Notes: generated by a model from the letters alone, not told the origin. A DNA stretch of 64,000 nt from CAYXLI01 sp964464925 (GCA_964464925.1 CAYXLI010000006.1:186001-250000), one strand, 5' to 3'; positions 35,803 through 44,595 are shown, numbered from the stretch's first letter. Translations and numbers: made by a program.

Positions 35803-35854
35803 AGAAAAGTCGTACTTGCGTACCGATTTACAACGGCTTTGCACCGTCTTTTCT
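35803..35854. ncRNA. candidate three-way-junction RNA structure
   Basis: P1 AGAAAAG / CTTTTCT (7 bp) encloses two hairpins: GTAC-TTGC-GTAC (35812-35823), which on the minus strand is capped by a GCAA tetraloop, and ACGG-CTTTGCA-CCGT (35833-35847), which abuts P1. The strand is unresolved: plus would place it in the metX leader, minus in the leader of the small secreted protein. It does not match a riboswitch class I can name. Confidence 0.35.
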
Positions 35855-35946
35855 GTGCTGGAAAGTGAGTCCTATACGTGCCGGCGGGACCGCCCGGGAG
35901 GCGGGAAAGATAGCCCAACAGAGGAGCGCTAACGTGGCCGCTTGCT

Positions 35947-37074
35947 ATGATGAGAGTTCCCGTACGAATGATCGTCGAGACACAGTCTGTCACGTTCGAT
36001 GAGCTTGCACTCGATTGCGGCAAAACGCTGCGTCAAGTCGATATGGCATATGAGACATACGGGGAACTGAATCCCGCGCGATCGAACGCAATCCTCTTGC
36101 TACACGCCTTCTCCGGAGACGCACATGTTGCCGGTATCAACCATGAAGGGAAGCCCGGCTGGTGGGACAACATGGTCGGTCCAGGTAAAGCTTTCGACAC
36201 GGACCGTTACTTCATCATTTGTTCCAACGTTCTCGGAGGCTGCAAAGGAACCACTGGACCGCAGTCTATTAATCCGGAGACCGGTTGTCCGTACGCCATG
36301 TCTTTCCCGGTAATTACGATTTCCGACATGGTGCGCCTTCAGAAGAAACTCGTCGACTACTTGGGCATTCCCAGGCTGCTCGCGGTGGCCGGCGGATCGA
36401 TGGGCGGCATGCAGGCGCTCGAGTGGGCCGTTTCGTACCCGGAATCGGTTGCCGCCGTGCTGCCAATCGCCACAACGGCGCGACACAGCGCACAGCAGAT
36501 CGCTTTCAATGAGGTCGGCAGGCAGGCAATCATGTCGGACCCGGATTGGAGCGAGGGCAACTACTATGGCCGCAAGCCGCCGGCGCGCGGGTTGGCTGTC
36601 GCGCGCATGGTGGGCCACATCACTTACATGAGCGACGACTCCATGCGGGAAAAGTTTGGCCGCCGGTTCCGCGGTGAGAACAGAGAACTTCCCGACTGGT
36701 CGAAAGTCTTTGAAGTAGAGAGCTATCTGCGTTATCGCGGCAGCCAGTTCGTGGATCGCTTCGACGCAAACTCATATCTTTACATCACGAAGGCCATGGA
36801 TTATTTCGACGTGTCGACCGGTTATGATTCGCTGTCCGCGGCACTCGAACGCGCGCGCTCACGGTTCCTGGTAATCAGCTTTACTTCAGACTGGCTCTAC
36901 CCCACCTACCAGTCGCTGGAGATCGTAAGCGCGTTACGCGGCCGCAATCGCAATGTAGCGTATTGTGAACTGCCCTCTAATTATGGGCACGATGCGTTTT
37001 TAGTGGACATCGCCGAACAGACGGAACTGGTGCGCGGGTTTCTGGCCAGCACCATGCGGGAGAAGAGCCGTTGA
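35947..37074 (+). CDS. metX: homoserine O-acetyltransferase
   Basis: 375 residues. An alpha/beta-hydrolase-fold enzyme that acetylates homoserine from acetyl-CoA in methionine synthesis. Key features: LLLHAFSGDAHVAG, WWDNMVGPGKAFDTD, the nucleophile Ser in VAGGSMGGMQALEW (about residue 152), the acid Asp in FTSDWLYP and the catalytic His in YGHDAFL. Succinyl- rather than acetyl-transfer cannot be excluded from sequence alone. metW overlaps its 3' end by 4 nt. No Shine-Dalgarno is visible before the first ATG; an ATG 7 codons later is another possible start. Confidence 0.93.
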   Translation: MMRVPVRMIVETQSVTFDELALDCGKTLRQVDMAYETYGELNPARSNAILLLHAFSGDAHVAGINHEGKPGWWDNMVGPGKAFDTDRYFIICSNVLGGCKGTTGPQSINPETGCPYAMSFPVITISDMVRLQKKLVDYLGIPRLLAVAGGSMGGMQALEWAVSYPESVAAVLPIATTARHSAQQIAFNEVGRQAIMSDPDWSEGNYYGRKPPARGLAVARMVGHITYMSDDSMREKFGRRFRGENRELPDWSKVFEVESYLRYRGSQFVDRFDANSYLYITKAMDYFDVSTGYDSLSAALERARSRFLVISFTSDWLYPTYQSLEIVSALRGRNRNVAYCELPSNYGHDAFLVDIAEQTELVRGFLASTMREKSR

Positions 37075-37706
37075 CGCCTGCCGAGACCGACGCGATGACC
37101 GGTCCATTCGTGTACGACGTCCTCGGGCGCAGTGACTACGCAATCATCAGCGAATTAGTCCAGCCTGATACTCGTGTCCTCGATGTCGGCTGTGGCGACG
37201 GCGAGTTGCTGCAGTGGTTGGCCGAGCACAAGGGTGTTGACGCGCGCGGCGTCGAGATTGTGGGGAGCAAAGTGCAAAAAGCCATTGCACGTGGCGTCTC
37301 CGTATACCAGGGCGATATCGACCAGGGTCTTGCGGACTATCCAGATCATGCTTTCGACTACGTAATCCTCAGCCAAACCCTTCAGGAAACCCGGCACCCG
37401 CTCAGAGTCTTACGCGAGATGCTGCGCGTGAGCCGTCATGCGATTGTGGCGTTCCCGAACTTTGGGCACTGGAAAGTGCGCCTGGCGCACCTCTTCACCG
37501 GCCGCGCCCCGAAAACGCGGCTATTCCCGCACGATTGGTACGACTCGCCCAATATTCACTTCCTCACTGTTCATGACATGCTTTCCCTTTGTCAGAAAGA
37601 AGATTGGTACCTGGAGCGTGCCATTTTCCTGGCCGGAAACCGTAAGCTGAAGATGTTTCCCAACCTGCTGGCCGAAACTGCCGTTTTTCTCATCCGTCGA
37701 TCGTAG
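37071..37706 (+). CDS. metW: MetW, methionine biosynthesis methyltransferase-like protein
   Basis: 211 residues. The SAM-binding fold has motif I VLDVGCGDGELLQWLAE, then DVILSQTLQETRHP-like and FPNFGHWKVRLAHLFTGRAP segments that define MetW. The partner MetX precedes it with a 4-nt overlap. In other bacteria MetW forms a complex with MetX and is needed for its activity; the methyltransferase reaction itself is not established. The first 5 residues may be replaced by the ATG at about 37095. Confidence 0.93.
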   Translation: MTPAETDAMTGPFVYDVLGRSDYAIISELVQPDTRVLDVGCGDGELLQWLAEHKGVDARGVEIVGSKVQKAIARGVSVYQGDIDQGLADYPDHAFDYVILSQTLQETRHPLRVLREMLRVSRHAIVAFPNFGHWKVRLAHLFTGRAPKTRLFPHDWYDSPNIHFLTVHDMLSLCQKEDWYLERAIFLAGNRKLKMFPNLLAETAVFLIRRS

Positions 37707-37807
37707 AATCCGGTAAATTCTTCAGCTTCTTTCCCAACCGGCTGCGATTTATCAGCGACTTACTTACGGCACTCCGAATGCAAGGTCTGCCCCCGGGGAG
37801 GCGGAAC

Positions 37808-38101
37808 GTGAAGACAGCAACATTCCTTTTGTTAGCGACCACGCTCGTGGCCAGTGCGGAGCCGAGAAATGACCACTCACGTACAGCCAATCGAACATGG
37901 ACGTACCGCGGAGATCGCGGACCAATCGTGAATACTGAACCCTACTACCGCTATCGCCGTGCTAATCCGGGCCTGCCGCCGGGTCTCGCCAAGCGCAACG
38001 GAAATCTCCCTCCCGGGCTGGAAAAGCAAGAACGCCACAGAGGACAGTTGCCGCCCGGTCTTGAAAAACGGTTCGGCGCCTCCCGCATTGTGCTCCGCTA
38101 A
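37808..38101 (+). CDS. small exported protein with LPPGLxK repeats
   Basis: 97 residues from a GTG start at 37808 with GGGGAGG upstream. A signal peptide (VKTATFLLLATTLVASAEP) precedes a mature part with three copies of a short repeat: LPPGLAK, LPPGLEK and LPPGLEK, about 14 residues apart. This repeat occurs in small periplasmic proteins such as CigR/RcnB-like ones. Function unknown; periplasmic location inferred. It converges on hpt with only 2 nt between the stop codons. Confidence 0.7.
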   Translation: MKTATFLLLATTLVASAEPRNDHSRTANRTWTYRGDRGPIVNTEPYYRYRRANPGLPPGLAKRNGNLPPGLEKQERHRGQLPPGLEKRFGASRIVLR

Positions 38102-38103
38102 CG

Positions 38104-38628
38104 TTATCTCTTCATGACGGCGAGGTAACCGAGGTTTCGGTAGAGTTGTTTGTAGTCCAAACCGAAACCGATCACGAACCGGTCGTCTATCTCGAAGCAG
38201 CGAAATTGTACCGGTACAGCCGCGATCCGTTTGCTGGTTCGATCCAGCAATGTGCAGATCGCAATCGAATTCGGATTGCGGCCGGCCAGGTTCTGCAGGA
38301 GATAGCGGGTCGTGAAGCCCGTATCGACGATATCTTCCACCAATAGAACGTCCTCGCCTTCAATGGGCTCATCCAGATCCTTGGCAATCCGCACCACGCC
38401 AGGATTGCCACCTTTCGATGCGAAACTCGAAATGGCCAGGAAATCCAGCTTAACGGGTATGTTCAACGCGCGTGCCAAGGCGGTGAGAAAGAACACCGAT
38501 CCCTTCAGCACGCCAATCAGTTTGATCTCCTTGCCCGCGTAGTGCTTCTCAATCGCCGCGGCCACCTCGCGAATTCTGGCCTGAATCTGTTCCTCAGTGA
38601 AGAGGATGCGTTCGATCTCTCCGTTCAC
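38104..38628 (-). CDS. hpt: hypoxanthine phosphoribosyltransferase
   Basis: 174 residues. It salvages hypoxanthine (and guanine) to IMP/GMP using PRPP. The PRPP-binding motif VLLVEDIVDTGFT is at about residues 94-106, the flexible-loop region precedes it (LDFLAISSFASKGG), and the purine-contact end IDDRFVIGFGLDY is present. It overlaps the upstream kinase-like/nuclease-like gene by 4 nt, so the two are translated together. Confidence 0.95.
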   Translation of the reverse strand: MNGEIERILFTEEQIQARIREVAAAIEKHYAGKEIKLIGVLKGSVFFLTALARALNIPVKLDFLAISSFASKGGNPGVVRIAKDLDEPIEGEDVLLVEDIVDTGFTTRYLLQNLAGRNPNSIAICTLLDRTSKRIAAVPVQFRCFEIDDRFVIGFGLDYKQLYRNLGYLAVMKR

Positions 38629-39575
38629 GCCTGCACCGTGCGCTCGGCGAGTCCGTGCTTAAAGATCAGGTTCTGAAAATCCTTCTGGTAGAACACCTGG
38701 ATGTTCACATTGGGATAAATGGTCCGCAGCAACTTCACCTTCCGATTCTTCTTGGTCACGTTCGACTGCTTCATTGTAGTGAGTTCGACGTACATGTCTG
38801 ACTCAGGCAGATAGAAGTCCGGCGTGAAGAACTCGAGGGGCTTACCGTCTTTGTCCCACGAAATGGGGAAACTACGCGGCTCATACTCCCATGCGATCCG
38901 GTAAAAATCCAGGAGATTCGCAAAAATCTCCTCGCTAGGGTGAGAAAAGTTAGCGCGCTTCAACGTAACTTTCCCGACGGGTGCAATCCCGTGCTTGGAA
39001 AGATTCAGGCGCATCTGGAACTGTAGCTGGGCCTCAGCCGCCGCAGACAGCAAGCCCTGTTCCAGCAAATGCAGCGTTTCTAAAGCCGATTCGATCATGC
39101 TCGCGATGTGGTCCGCATCCACCGACCCCGCGTTGTACACCACATCGAAGTCCTCCGCACGAAGTACACGCCGCCCATAGCGTCTCTGTCGCTCCAGTTT
39201 GTACGCCGCTTCAATTTCAGTCAGGAGATCGCGCGCGGCCGGACGCTCTATCCGCCGCTCCACCATTAACGATCCAATCCGCCGCGACTCCGGGGAAACC
39301 ACGCGAACGCGCAACACACCTGGGACTTGGCGGAAGTAGGTTTCGCTGCCGATCGTGTTGATGACCAGGTGGTACTCGACAGCAAGTTTTGCGATCACCG
39401 AAGCGGCCACGTACTGATAGGCGCGCGGCGGAATCTCCCCGCGGTCAAATTCCTGCTCGATCAGGCTTTGCAGGCGGCTATCCGTAATCAACTCGAACCG
39501 TAGCCTGTGCGCAGTGATGCGCGCGACCTCCTCGGCGCCGCAAGCCGGCTCTCCGGAGATCGTGATAATGGCCAT
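38625..39575 (-). CDS. two-domain protein: cytidylate kinase-like domain plus nuclease-fold-like domain
   Basis: About 316 residues from the ATG at 39575 (a TTG six codons upstream is possible). Residues 1-175 resemble the cytidylate kinase-like family (MAIITISGEPACGAEEVARI), where the P-loop has GEPACGAEE in place of GxxGxGK[ST]. Residues about 210-300 look like a restriction-endonuclease-like fold: SHPSEEIFANLLDFY, WEYEP, FFTPDFYLPE, MYVELTTMK and a basic helix KKNRKVKLLR. The Asp-Glu-Lys set (D253, E264, K269) suggests a PD-(D/E)xK-type site, although the Lys spacing is not standard. The pairing with hpt by a 4-nt overlap points to nucleotide metabolism. The specific role is unknown. Confidence 0.6.
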   Translation of the reverse strand: MAIITISGEPACGAEEVARITAHRLRFELITDSRLQSLIEQEFDRGEIPPRAYQYVAASVIAKLAVEYHLVINTIGSETYFRQVPGVLRVRVVSPESRRIGSLMVERRIERPAARDLLTEIEAAYKLERQRRYGRRVLRAEDFDVVYNAGSVDADHIASMIESALETLHLLEQGLLSAAAEAQLQFQMRLNLSKHGIAPVGKVTLKRANFSHPSEEIFANLLDFYRIAWEYEPRSFPISWDKDGKPLEFFTPDFYLPESDMYVELTTMKQSNVTKKNRKVKLLRTIYPNVNIQVFYQKDFQNLIFKHGLAERTVQA

Positions 39576-39638
39576 GCGAGTCCATCGTAGCAAGGTGGTT
39601 TTCGCGCGCGTACGATACAGGCAGGAAGAAGTAAAACT

Positions 39639-40802
39639 TCACTGCGCACCGAGCTTCTTCAACTCGGCCACGAATACCCGCACTTCCTCGTCTGTCGAAT
39701 AGAAATGCGGTCCGGCGCGGATGCCGGTGCCCGGCCGGTAATCTACCAGGATGTTGCGGCGTGCCAGTTCGGCTGTGATTCGCTCTCCATTCTCAACATC
39801 CAGAATGACCGACCCTCCACGCTCGTTTGCCTGCTCCGGACAATTGCTGCGGAAACCTGCTTCCCGCGCCAGTTCGATCAGAAGTGTGGTCTGCCGCTGC
39901 GACTTGGCACGAATTTTCTCTACGCCGATCTCGCGGATGATTTCGTACCCCGAGCTCGCCGAGTACAGCGCAGGAATGTTCGGTGTCCCCGTGCTAAACC
40001 GGAACATGTCTTCGGCATACTCCATATCAGCCTGGAAACCAAACGGCCGCGCATGCGCAGCCCAGCCAGTCATGGCCGGTTGCAATTTATTCCAAAGCTC
40101 GCGCTTGACATAGAGATATCCGGCTCCGGGACCTCCGCAAAGCCATTTCACACTGCCGCCCGTCGCAAAGTCGACCTCGAGATCGCGAACATTCAGCGGC
40201 ACTGTCCCGGCCGCCTGATACAGATCCGCCGTTACGTAAGCCCCCACTTCATGCGCACGGCGCGCGATGGCTTTCACATCCTGGATAAAGGAGCTCTTGA
40301 ACAATACGTGCGAAACGGAAACAAGCTGCGTCTCGTCATCGATTGCCGAAAGCATCTCTTCTAGCGGGGTACGGATCCCGTCCGGCGAAGCAACCAGAGA
40401 GACACGCGCACCCTGCCGTTGGAGACCCTGGAACAGATACAGATTCGTAGGAAAGTTCAGCGCTTCCGAGACGATCTTGTTCCTCTTGCCGCTCCAGTCG
40501 AAGCAGGAATGCACAATCGCCTGGCACACGGACACGTTCTGGTGCAGGATGACCTCGCCTTCACCCGCGCCGATGATGGAGCCGATCACATTGCCAACTT
40601 GAACCGGCATCTTCCACCAACCCTCTTCCCAGGCGCGTATGCCCCGCATCTCCCAGGTGCCGGCGAATTCATTCAACCGTTCGCGCGTCCTTCGCGGCAT
40701 CGCACCGAGCGAATGGCTGATCAGGTAGGCGGACTCTTTGAGAATCGGGAATTCATCGCGCCAGACAAGCAGTTCATCTGCCGGCGCGCTTGTCGCAGGC
40801 AT
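39639..40802 (-). CDS. kynureninase-like PLP-dependent aminotransferase class V protein
   Basis: 387 residues. It begins with the kynureninase-type segment FPILKESAYLISHSLGAMPR, and has SEALNFPTNLYLFQGL, the PLP-binding Asp in DLYQAAGTVPLNV and the Schiff-base Lys in SVKWLCGGPGAGYLYV. Kynureninases cleave kynurenine to anthranilate and alanine; no other tryptophan-catabolism gene lies nearby, so a related cysteine desulfurase-like or lyase reaction is possible. It is 7 nt from the next gene on the same strand. Confidence 0.8.
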   Translation of the reverse strand: MPATSAPADELLVWRDEFPILKESAYLISHSLGAMPRRTRERLNEFAGTWEMRGIRAWEEGWWKMPVQVGNVIGSIIGAGEGEVILHQNVSVCQAIVHSCFDWSGKRNKIVSEALNFPTNLYLFQGLQRQGARVSLVASPDGIRTPLEEMLSAIDDETQLVSVSHVLFKSSFIQDVKAIARRAHEVGAYVTADLYQAAGTVPLNVRDLEVDFATGGSVKWLCGGPGAGYLYVKRELWNKLQPAMTGWAAHARPFGFQADMEYAEDMFRFSTGTPNIPALYSASSGYEIIREIGVEKIRAKSQRQTTLLIELAREAGFRSNCPEQANERGGSVILDVENGERITAELARRNILVDYRPGTGIRAGPHFYSTDEEVRVFVAELKKLGAQ

Positions 40803-40809
40803 GCGGCGC

Positions 40810-42171
40810 CTACTTCTGTCCCGCGCTTGCTCTGGTCAGATTCTTGTTGTTCGGCACCAGGTACTCGAACCAGCCATCCATCATTTCTTCGTTACTTGGT
40901 TCGCCCCAACGAATCACGCGCGCCGGATCCGGATTCTTCGGATTGTTTGCGGAGTTGTCGAAATGCGCCGTGATCCGCAGGCGAGTGCCCTTAGGGATGT
41001 TCAACGGATGCGTGAGCCGGTATGTCGTCTGCCACTCGAAGTCGTATTTCGGAACCCAAAGCAGCGTTTCGAAGGTGCCATCCGGATGCTCCGTCTCGAA
41101 CTTCATATCCTTCCCGCGGTAGTGCATATGCGGCGTATAGGTGAGTAGTTCCACGTCACGATCGAAGGAGTAGCACGCGGTCACTTCCTGGTTCGGCGCG
41201 CCGGCCGGAATCTTGAAGAAATGGTTGTGCACATCCAGCCGTTGAACAAGCTGCTGTGGAGGTTCCTTCGAGAGAATTAGTCCGACACTGGTCCGATCCG
41301 TTTCGTCCTTGCCGGTCGTGCTCGAGTAGTGAATCTGGAATTTAAGAATCGCTCCCGCAGGCACTCGCCGGCCGAATCCTGCCGGCCAGTGATCCGGTTC
41401 CCGCCCCGGAAGGTAAGAGGCAAGGATCCCTGATTCGCCGGAATGCGACGTGTTCGGGAAATCTCCGCCGGCAGGGTGCGAGCAGCCGTCGTTAATCACG
41501 GGGGCATCCAGTTTCACATGTGTCTGGCCGTCGTTGAAGAATATCTTTTTCCGGTCCAATTCCGGAAACGGATTCTCCTGCGCGGGCGCCGTTGTCTTGC
41601 TCTTAGGCGCGTCCGGCATTTCAATGAACACGTGCGCGTGATGGACCACTTTGCGGTTACCCGGCCGGAGTTCCACGCCCTGCACCCAGATGTCTTCCTT
41701 CAAATTCGTGGGCACGGCAATGCCGATGTTATAGTCCCGCTCGCCGGCTTTCACTATTCGCTCTTCGGGGATGCTGAAGATCAGGTCCGGCTTGCCCAGC
41801 CGCCATTCATCGGAAAACTTCGGCGCCGGTGGAAGGTCCGTGGGATCGCCTTCTTTCGCGCCCGTCTCCGCCCACTCCTTCAGCGTGCGAATCTCGTCCT
41901 CGTTGAGCCGTGCATCGTTGGCGAAATCTCCATACTTCGGATCGGCGTGCCATGGCGGCATACGCTTCGTCAACACCGCTTCGCGAATAGCGGATGCCCA
42001 GGGCCGCGCCTGCTTGTACGTCAAAAGCACCATCGGCGCTATGTCGTTGGGCCGGTGGCAGGTGGCGCAATGCTTATACAGAACTGGCGCGACATCCTTG
42101 TTGAACGTTACTTCTCCAAAAACAGGCAGAATACAGACTGCTGCCGCCGCCAGCAGGCGATGCAAACTCAT
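40810..42171 (-). CDS. exported cytochrome c with copper type II monooxygenase-like domain
   Basis: 453 residues from the ATG at 42171, which opens a signal peptide (MSLHRLLAAAAVCILPVFGE). A c-type haem motif CATCH follows (about residues 38-42) in VLYKHCATCHRPNDIAPM with a distal Met in KRMPPWHAD. The larger C-terminal part has paired histidines (VVHHAHVFIE, HNHFFKIP, YTPHMHYRGKDM) in the arrangement of peptidylglycine/ascorbate-dependent copper monooxygenases. The haem may pass electrons to the copper site; substrate unknown. The long upstream frame (to 42552) crosses the divergent polX start and is rejected. Confidence 0.75.
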   Translation of the reverse strand: MSLHRLLAAAAVCILPVFGEVTFNKDVAPVLYKHCATCHRPNDIAPMVLLTYKQARPWASAIREAVLTKRMPPWHADPKYGDFANDARLNEDEIRTLKEWAETGAKEGDPTDLPPAPKFSDEWRLGKPDLIFSIPEERIVKAGERDYNIGIAVPTNLKEDIWVQGVELRPGNRKVVHHAHVFIEMPDAPKSKTTAPAQENPFPELDRKKIFFNDGQTHVKLDAPVINDGCSHPAGGDFPNTSHSGESGILASYLPGREPDHWPAGFGRRVPAGAILKFQIHYSSTTGKDETDRTSVGLILSKEPPQQLVQRLDVHNHFFKIPAGAPNQEVTACYSFDRDVELLTYTPHMHYRGKDMKFETEHPDGTFETLLWVPKYDFEWQTTYRLTHPLNIPKGTRLRITAHFDNSANNPKNPDPARVIRWGEPSNEEMMDGWFEYLVPNNKNLTRASAGQK

Positions 42172-42303
42172 GTCCACAGGATACTGCCATTCGCTTACCG
42201 ATGCATGGGGTAGGTTCGCTCGATTCGCATCATCCATGATTAGCCGCTCTGTTGTGTGGGCTTTTCCGGAAGCACCGAAGTGCGAGAATTGAGAATCGGA
42301 CGG

Positions 42304-44034
42304 ATGGAAAACAGACAAATCGCCCGTATCCTCTCGGAAACTGCCGACCTCATGGAGATTGCCTCGGAGGACTCGTTTCGCATACGCAGTTATCGGAATG
42401 CCGCCTCCGCAGTGGAGGGATTGCCGGAATCCATCGCGGACATTGCCGCCGATCCCGAAAAAAAATTGACTGACATCCCCGGCATCGGCAAAGGGATCGC
42501 CGCTATCATTACCGAACTGATCCAAAGAGGATCGTTCGAGCGCCGCGATCAATTACTGGAACGTTATCCGCCGACCGCGTTGGAGTTGCTGAAAATCCAG
42601 GGGCTCGGCCCGAAGAGCATCGCGCTGTTATTTGAACATCTCCGCGTCAGCACGATAGACGATCTGGAACGCATCTGCCGCGAGCAGAAACTGCGCACGC
42701 TGCCGCGTATGGGTGCAAAGCTGGAGGAAAAGGTATTGCGCGGCATCGAGCAATACCGCGGCAGTACCGGCCGCTTTCTGCTCAGTTTCGCAACCGCACA
42801 AGCCGCCGAGATCGCCTCCTACTTGAAGGAGTTACCTGGCGTCGAGCAAGTCACGACCGCGGGCAGCCTGCGGCGCGGTAAGGAGACCATCGGCGACATC
42901 GACCTCCTCGTCACCGGCCCCTCGGCAACCGCCGCCTTGGAGAAGTTCATCGCCTTCCCTCGAGTACATGAGGTGCTTGGCAAGGGTCAGAACAAGGCGA
43001 GCGCGAAGGTGGGCCTGGAGGGAATTCAGGTGGACGTTCGTGCGCTGCCGGAGGAGAGCTACGGGGCGGCGTTGCAATACTTCACCGGGAGCAAGGAACA
43101 CAACGTCGCGGTTCGCCAGCGGGCTATGAAGCTCGGGCTGACGCTGAACGAATATGGCCTCTTCAGGCTCGACGACAACTCTCGTATGGCTGGGAAGACC
43201 GAGGAAGAGATTTACACTGCGCTCGGAATGGCCTACATTCCGCCCGAACTCCGGGAGAACTGCGGTGAAATCGAAGCCGCCGCCGAGAGTCGTCTGCCAA
43301 CACTCGTCGATGTACGTGACATACGCGGGGATATCCACATGCACACGCGTGAGACCGACGGCCGCGCAACGCTGGAAGAGATGGCGGAAGAGGCGAAGGC
43401 GCTCGGTTACGAGTACATCGCGATCACCGACCATTCGAAGGCGCTCGCGATGGCGAACGGGCTCGACGAAAAGCGGGTCGTGGATTTCGCGAAGCAGGTC
43501 CGCGAGATCAACCGTGAGGGGCATCTGGGCATTCGCATCTTCGCGGGGCTTGAGTGCGATATCCGTCGCGACGGTACCATGGACATCGAGGACGATGCGC
43601 TCGCGGAACTGGACGTTGTCATCGGCAGCGTCCATAGCCACATGAATCTGGAGAGTTCAGAAATGACGGACCGTTTGATGCGGGCGCTCGAATGCCGTTG
43701 GCTCCGTATCCTCGGCCATCCAACCGGACGACTGCTGCTGCATCGCGAGGCATATCCATACGATTTCGAAAAGATCTCGGCCGAGGCTGTGAAGCGAGGC
43801 GTTGCCTTCGAGATTAACGCCAGTCCGGAACGGCTCGACCTGCACGCACCGCTAATCCGTTCAGCGAAAGCAAAGGGCGCGAAGTTCACGATTGCGACGG
43901 ATGCTCATCATCCCAAGCACTTGCTGAACATGCCGTATGGTGTAGTGATGGCGAGGCGCGGTTGGCTGAGCGCATCAGACATTTTGAATACGCAGGCCGC
44001 GGACGCATTCGCGGCCTCCATGAGGAGGAGTTGA
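42304..44034 (+). CDS. polX: family X DNA polymerase with PHP 3'-5' exonuclease domain
   Basis: 576 residues, the usual PolX length. The helix-hairpin-helix motif IPGIGKGIAAIITEL and a second GLGPKSIALLFEHL are in the N-terminal part. The polymerase catalytic Asp pair is in GDIDLLV, with a further Asp in IQVDVRA. The C-terminal PHP domain carries DIHMHTRETDGRATLEEMAE, YIAITDHSKAL and DAHHPKHL metal ligands. It acts in base-excision/gap repair. The start at 42304 removes an upstream extension without family similarity. The Nudix gene follows after 12 nt. Confidence 0.95.
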   Translation: MENRQIARILSETADLMEIASEDSFRIRSYRNAASAVEGLPESIADIAADPEKKLTDIPGIGKGIAAIITELIQRGSFERRDQLLERYPPTALELLKIQGLGPKSIALLFEHLRVSTIDDLERICREQKLRTLPRMGAKLEEKVLRGIEQYRGSTGRFLLSFATAQAAEIASYLKELPGVEQVTTAGSLRRGKETIGDIDLLVTGPSATAALEKFIAFPRVHEVLGKGQNKASAKVGLEGIQVDVRALPEESYGAALQYFTGSKEHNVAVRQRAMKLGLTLNEYGLFRLDDNSRMAGKTEEEIYTALGMAYIPPELRENCGEIEAAAESRLPTLVDVRDIRGDIHMHTRETDGRATLEEMAEEAKALGYEYIAITDHSKALAMANGLDEKRVVDFAKQVREINREGHLGIRIFAGLECDIRRDGTMDIEDDALAELDVVIGSVHSHMNLESSEMTDRLMRALECRWLRILGHPTGRLLLHREAYPYDFEKISAEAVKRGVAFEINASPERLDLHAPLIRSAKAKGAKFTIATDAHHPKHLLNMPYGVVMARRGWLSASDILNTQAADAFAASMRRS

Positions 44035-44046
44035 CGTTTGGGGAAG

Positions 44047-44595
44047 ATGAAGCTGATCTCATCCAAAAAACTGATTGAGACACCGATCTTTCAGGTGAGC
44101 GACGATGTCGCGGTTGACCCGGAGGGATTCGAAATACGCCGTCTGATCGTGCGGCATGAGGGCTCGGCGGTGATCATGCCCATCGATGAGAAGAAGCGGA
44201 TTCTGCTGGTGCGCCAGTATCGCCTGCCCGCGCGGGATTATCTTTGGGAGCTGCCGGCCGGACGCGTGGATAAGGGCGAGACGGTCCTACAAGCGGCGAA
44301 GCGCGAGCTTCGCGAGGAGACAGGCCTCCGCGCCAAACGCTTCACCAAACTCGCATCCTTTTACGTCAGCCCGGGTTTTCTCGAAGAGAAGATGACCATC
44401 TTCGCTGCGGAAGAATTGTCGGAAGGCGAGTCCGAGTGGATGGAAGATGAGCGGATCGAGATGCGGTGGGTCGCCGCGGCGGACTTGGACAGGATGATCG
44501 CCTCCGGACAGATTAAGGACGCGAAGACGATTGTAGGCTTTCTTGCGTGGAAGCGGTATGGCGGCGCAGCCAAAGCCGCAAAACAGTCGAGATAA
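44047..44595 (+). CDS. Nudix hydrolase (ADP-ribose pyrophosphatase-like)
   Basis: 182 residues from the ATG at 44047 with GGGGA before it. The Nudix box GRVDKGETVLQAAKRELREETGL (about residues 80-102) is complete. The early PAG segment WELPAG and the downstream aromatic FYVSPGFLEEKMTIF fit the ADP-ribose pyrophosphatase group. It is in the polX transcription unit and overlaps the 3' end of the convergent glycosyltransferase gene by 83 nt. Confidence 0.93.
   Translation: MKLISSKKLIETPIFQVSDDVAVDPEGFEIRRLIVRHEGSAVIMPIDEKKRILLVRQYRLPARDYLWELPAGRVDKGETVLQAAKRELREETGLRAKRFTKLASFYVSPGFLEEKMTIFAAEELSEGESEWMEDERIEMRWVAAADLDRMIASGQIKDAKTIVGFLAWKRYGGAAKAAKQSR

Noticed and set aside
35740..35880. Cyclic di-GMP-I riboswitch on the minus strand
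   Set aside because: GCAAAGCC and a GNRA loop are present, but in the wrong order and without the CAGGGCAAACC and GGTAGCCGGG parts.
35486..35946. SAM or SAH riboswitch upstream of metX
   Set aside because: The AGGAGCGCTAACG stretch near 35918 only partly resembles SAH or SAM-II motifs; the rest of the consensus is absent.
42172..42552. Longer start for the cytochrome/monooxygenase protein
   Set aside because: It overlaps the divergent polX start and hides the signal peptide; the ATG at 42171 opens a good signal sequence.
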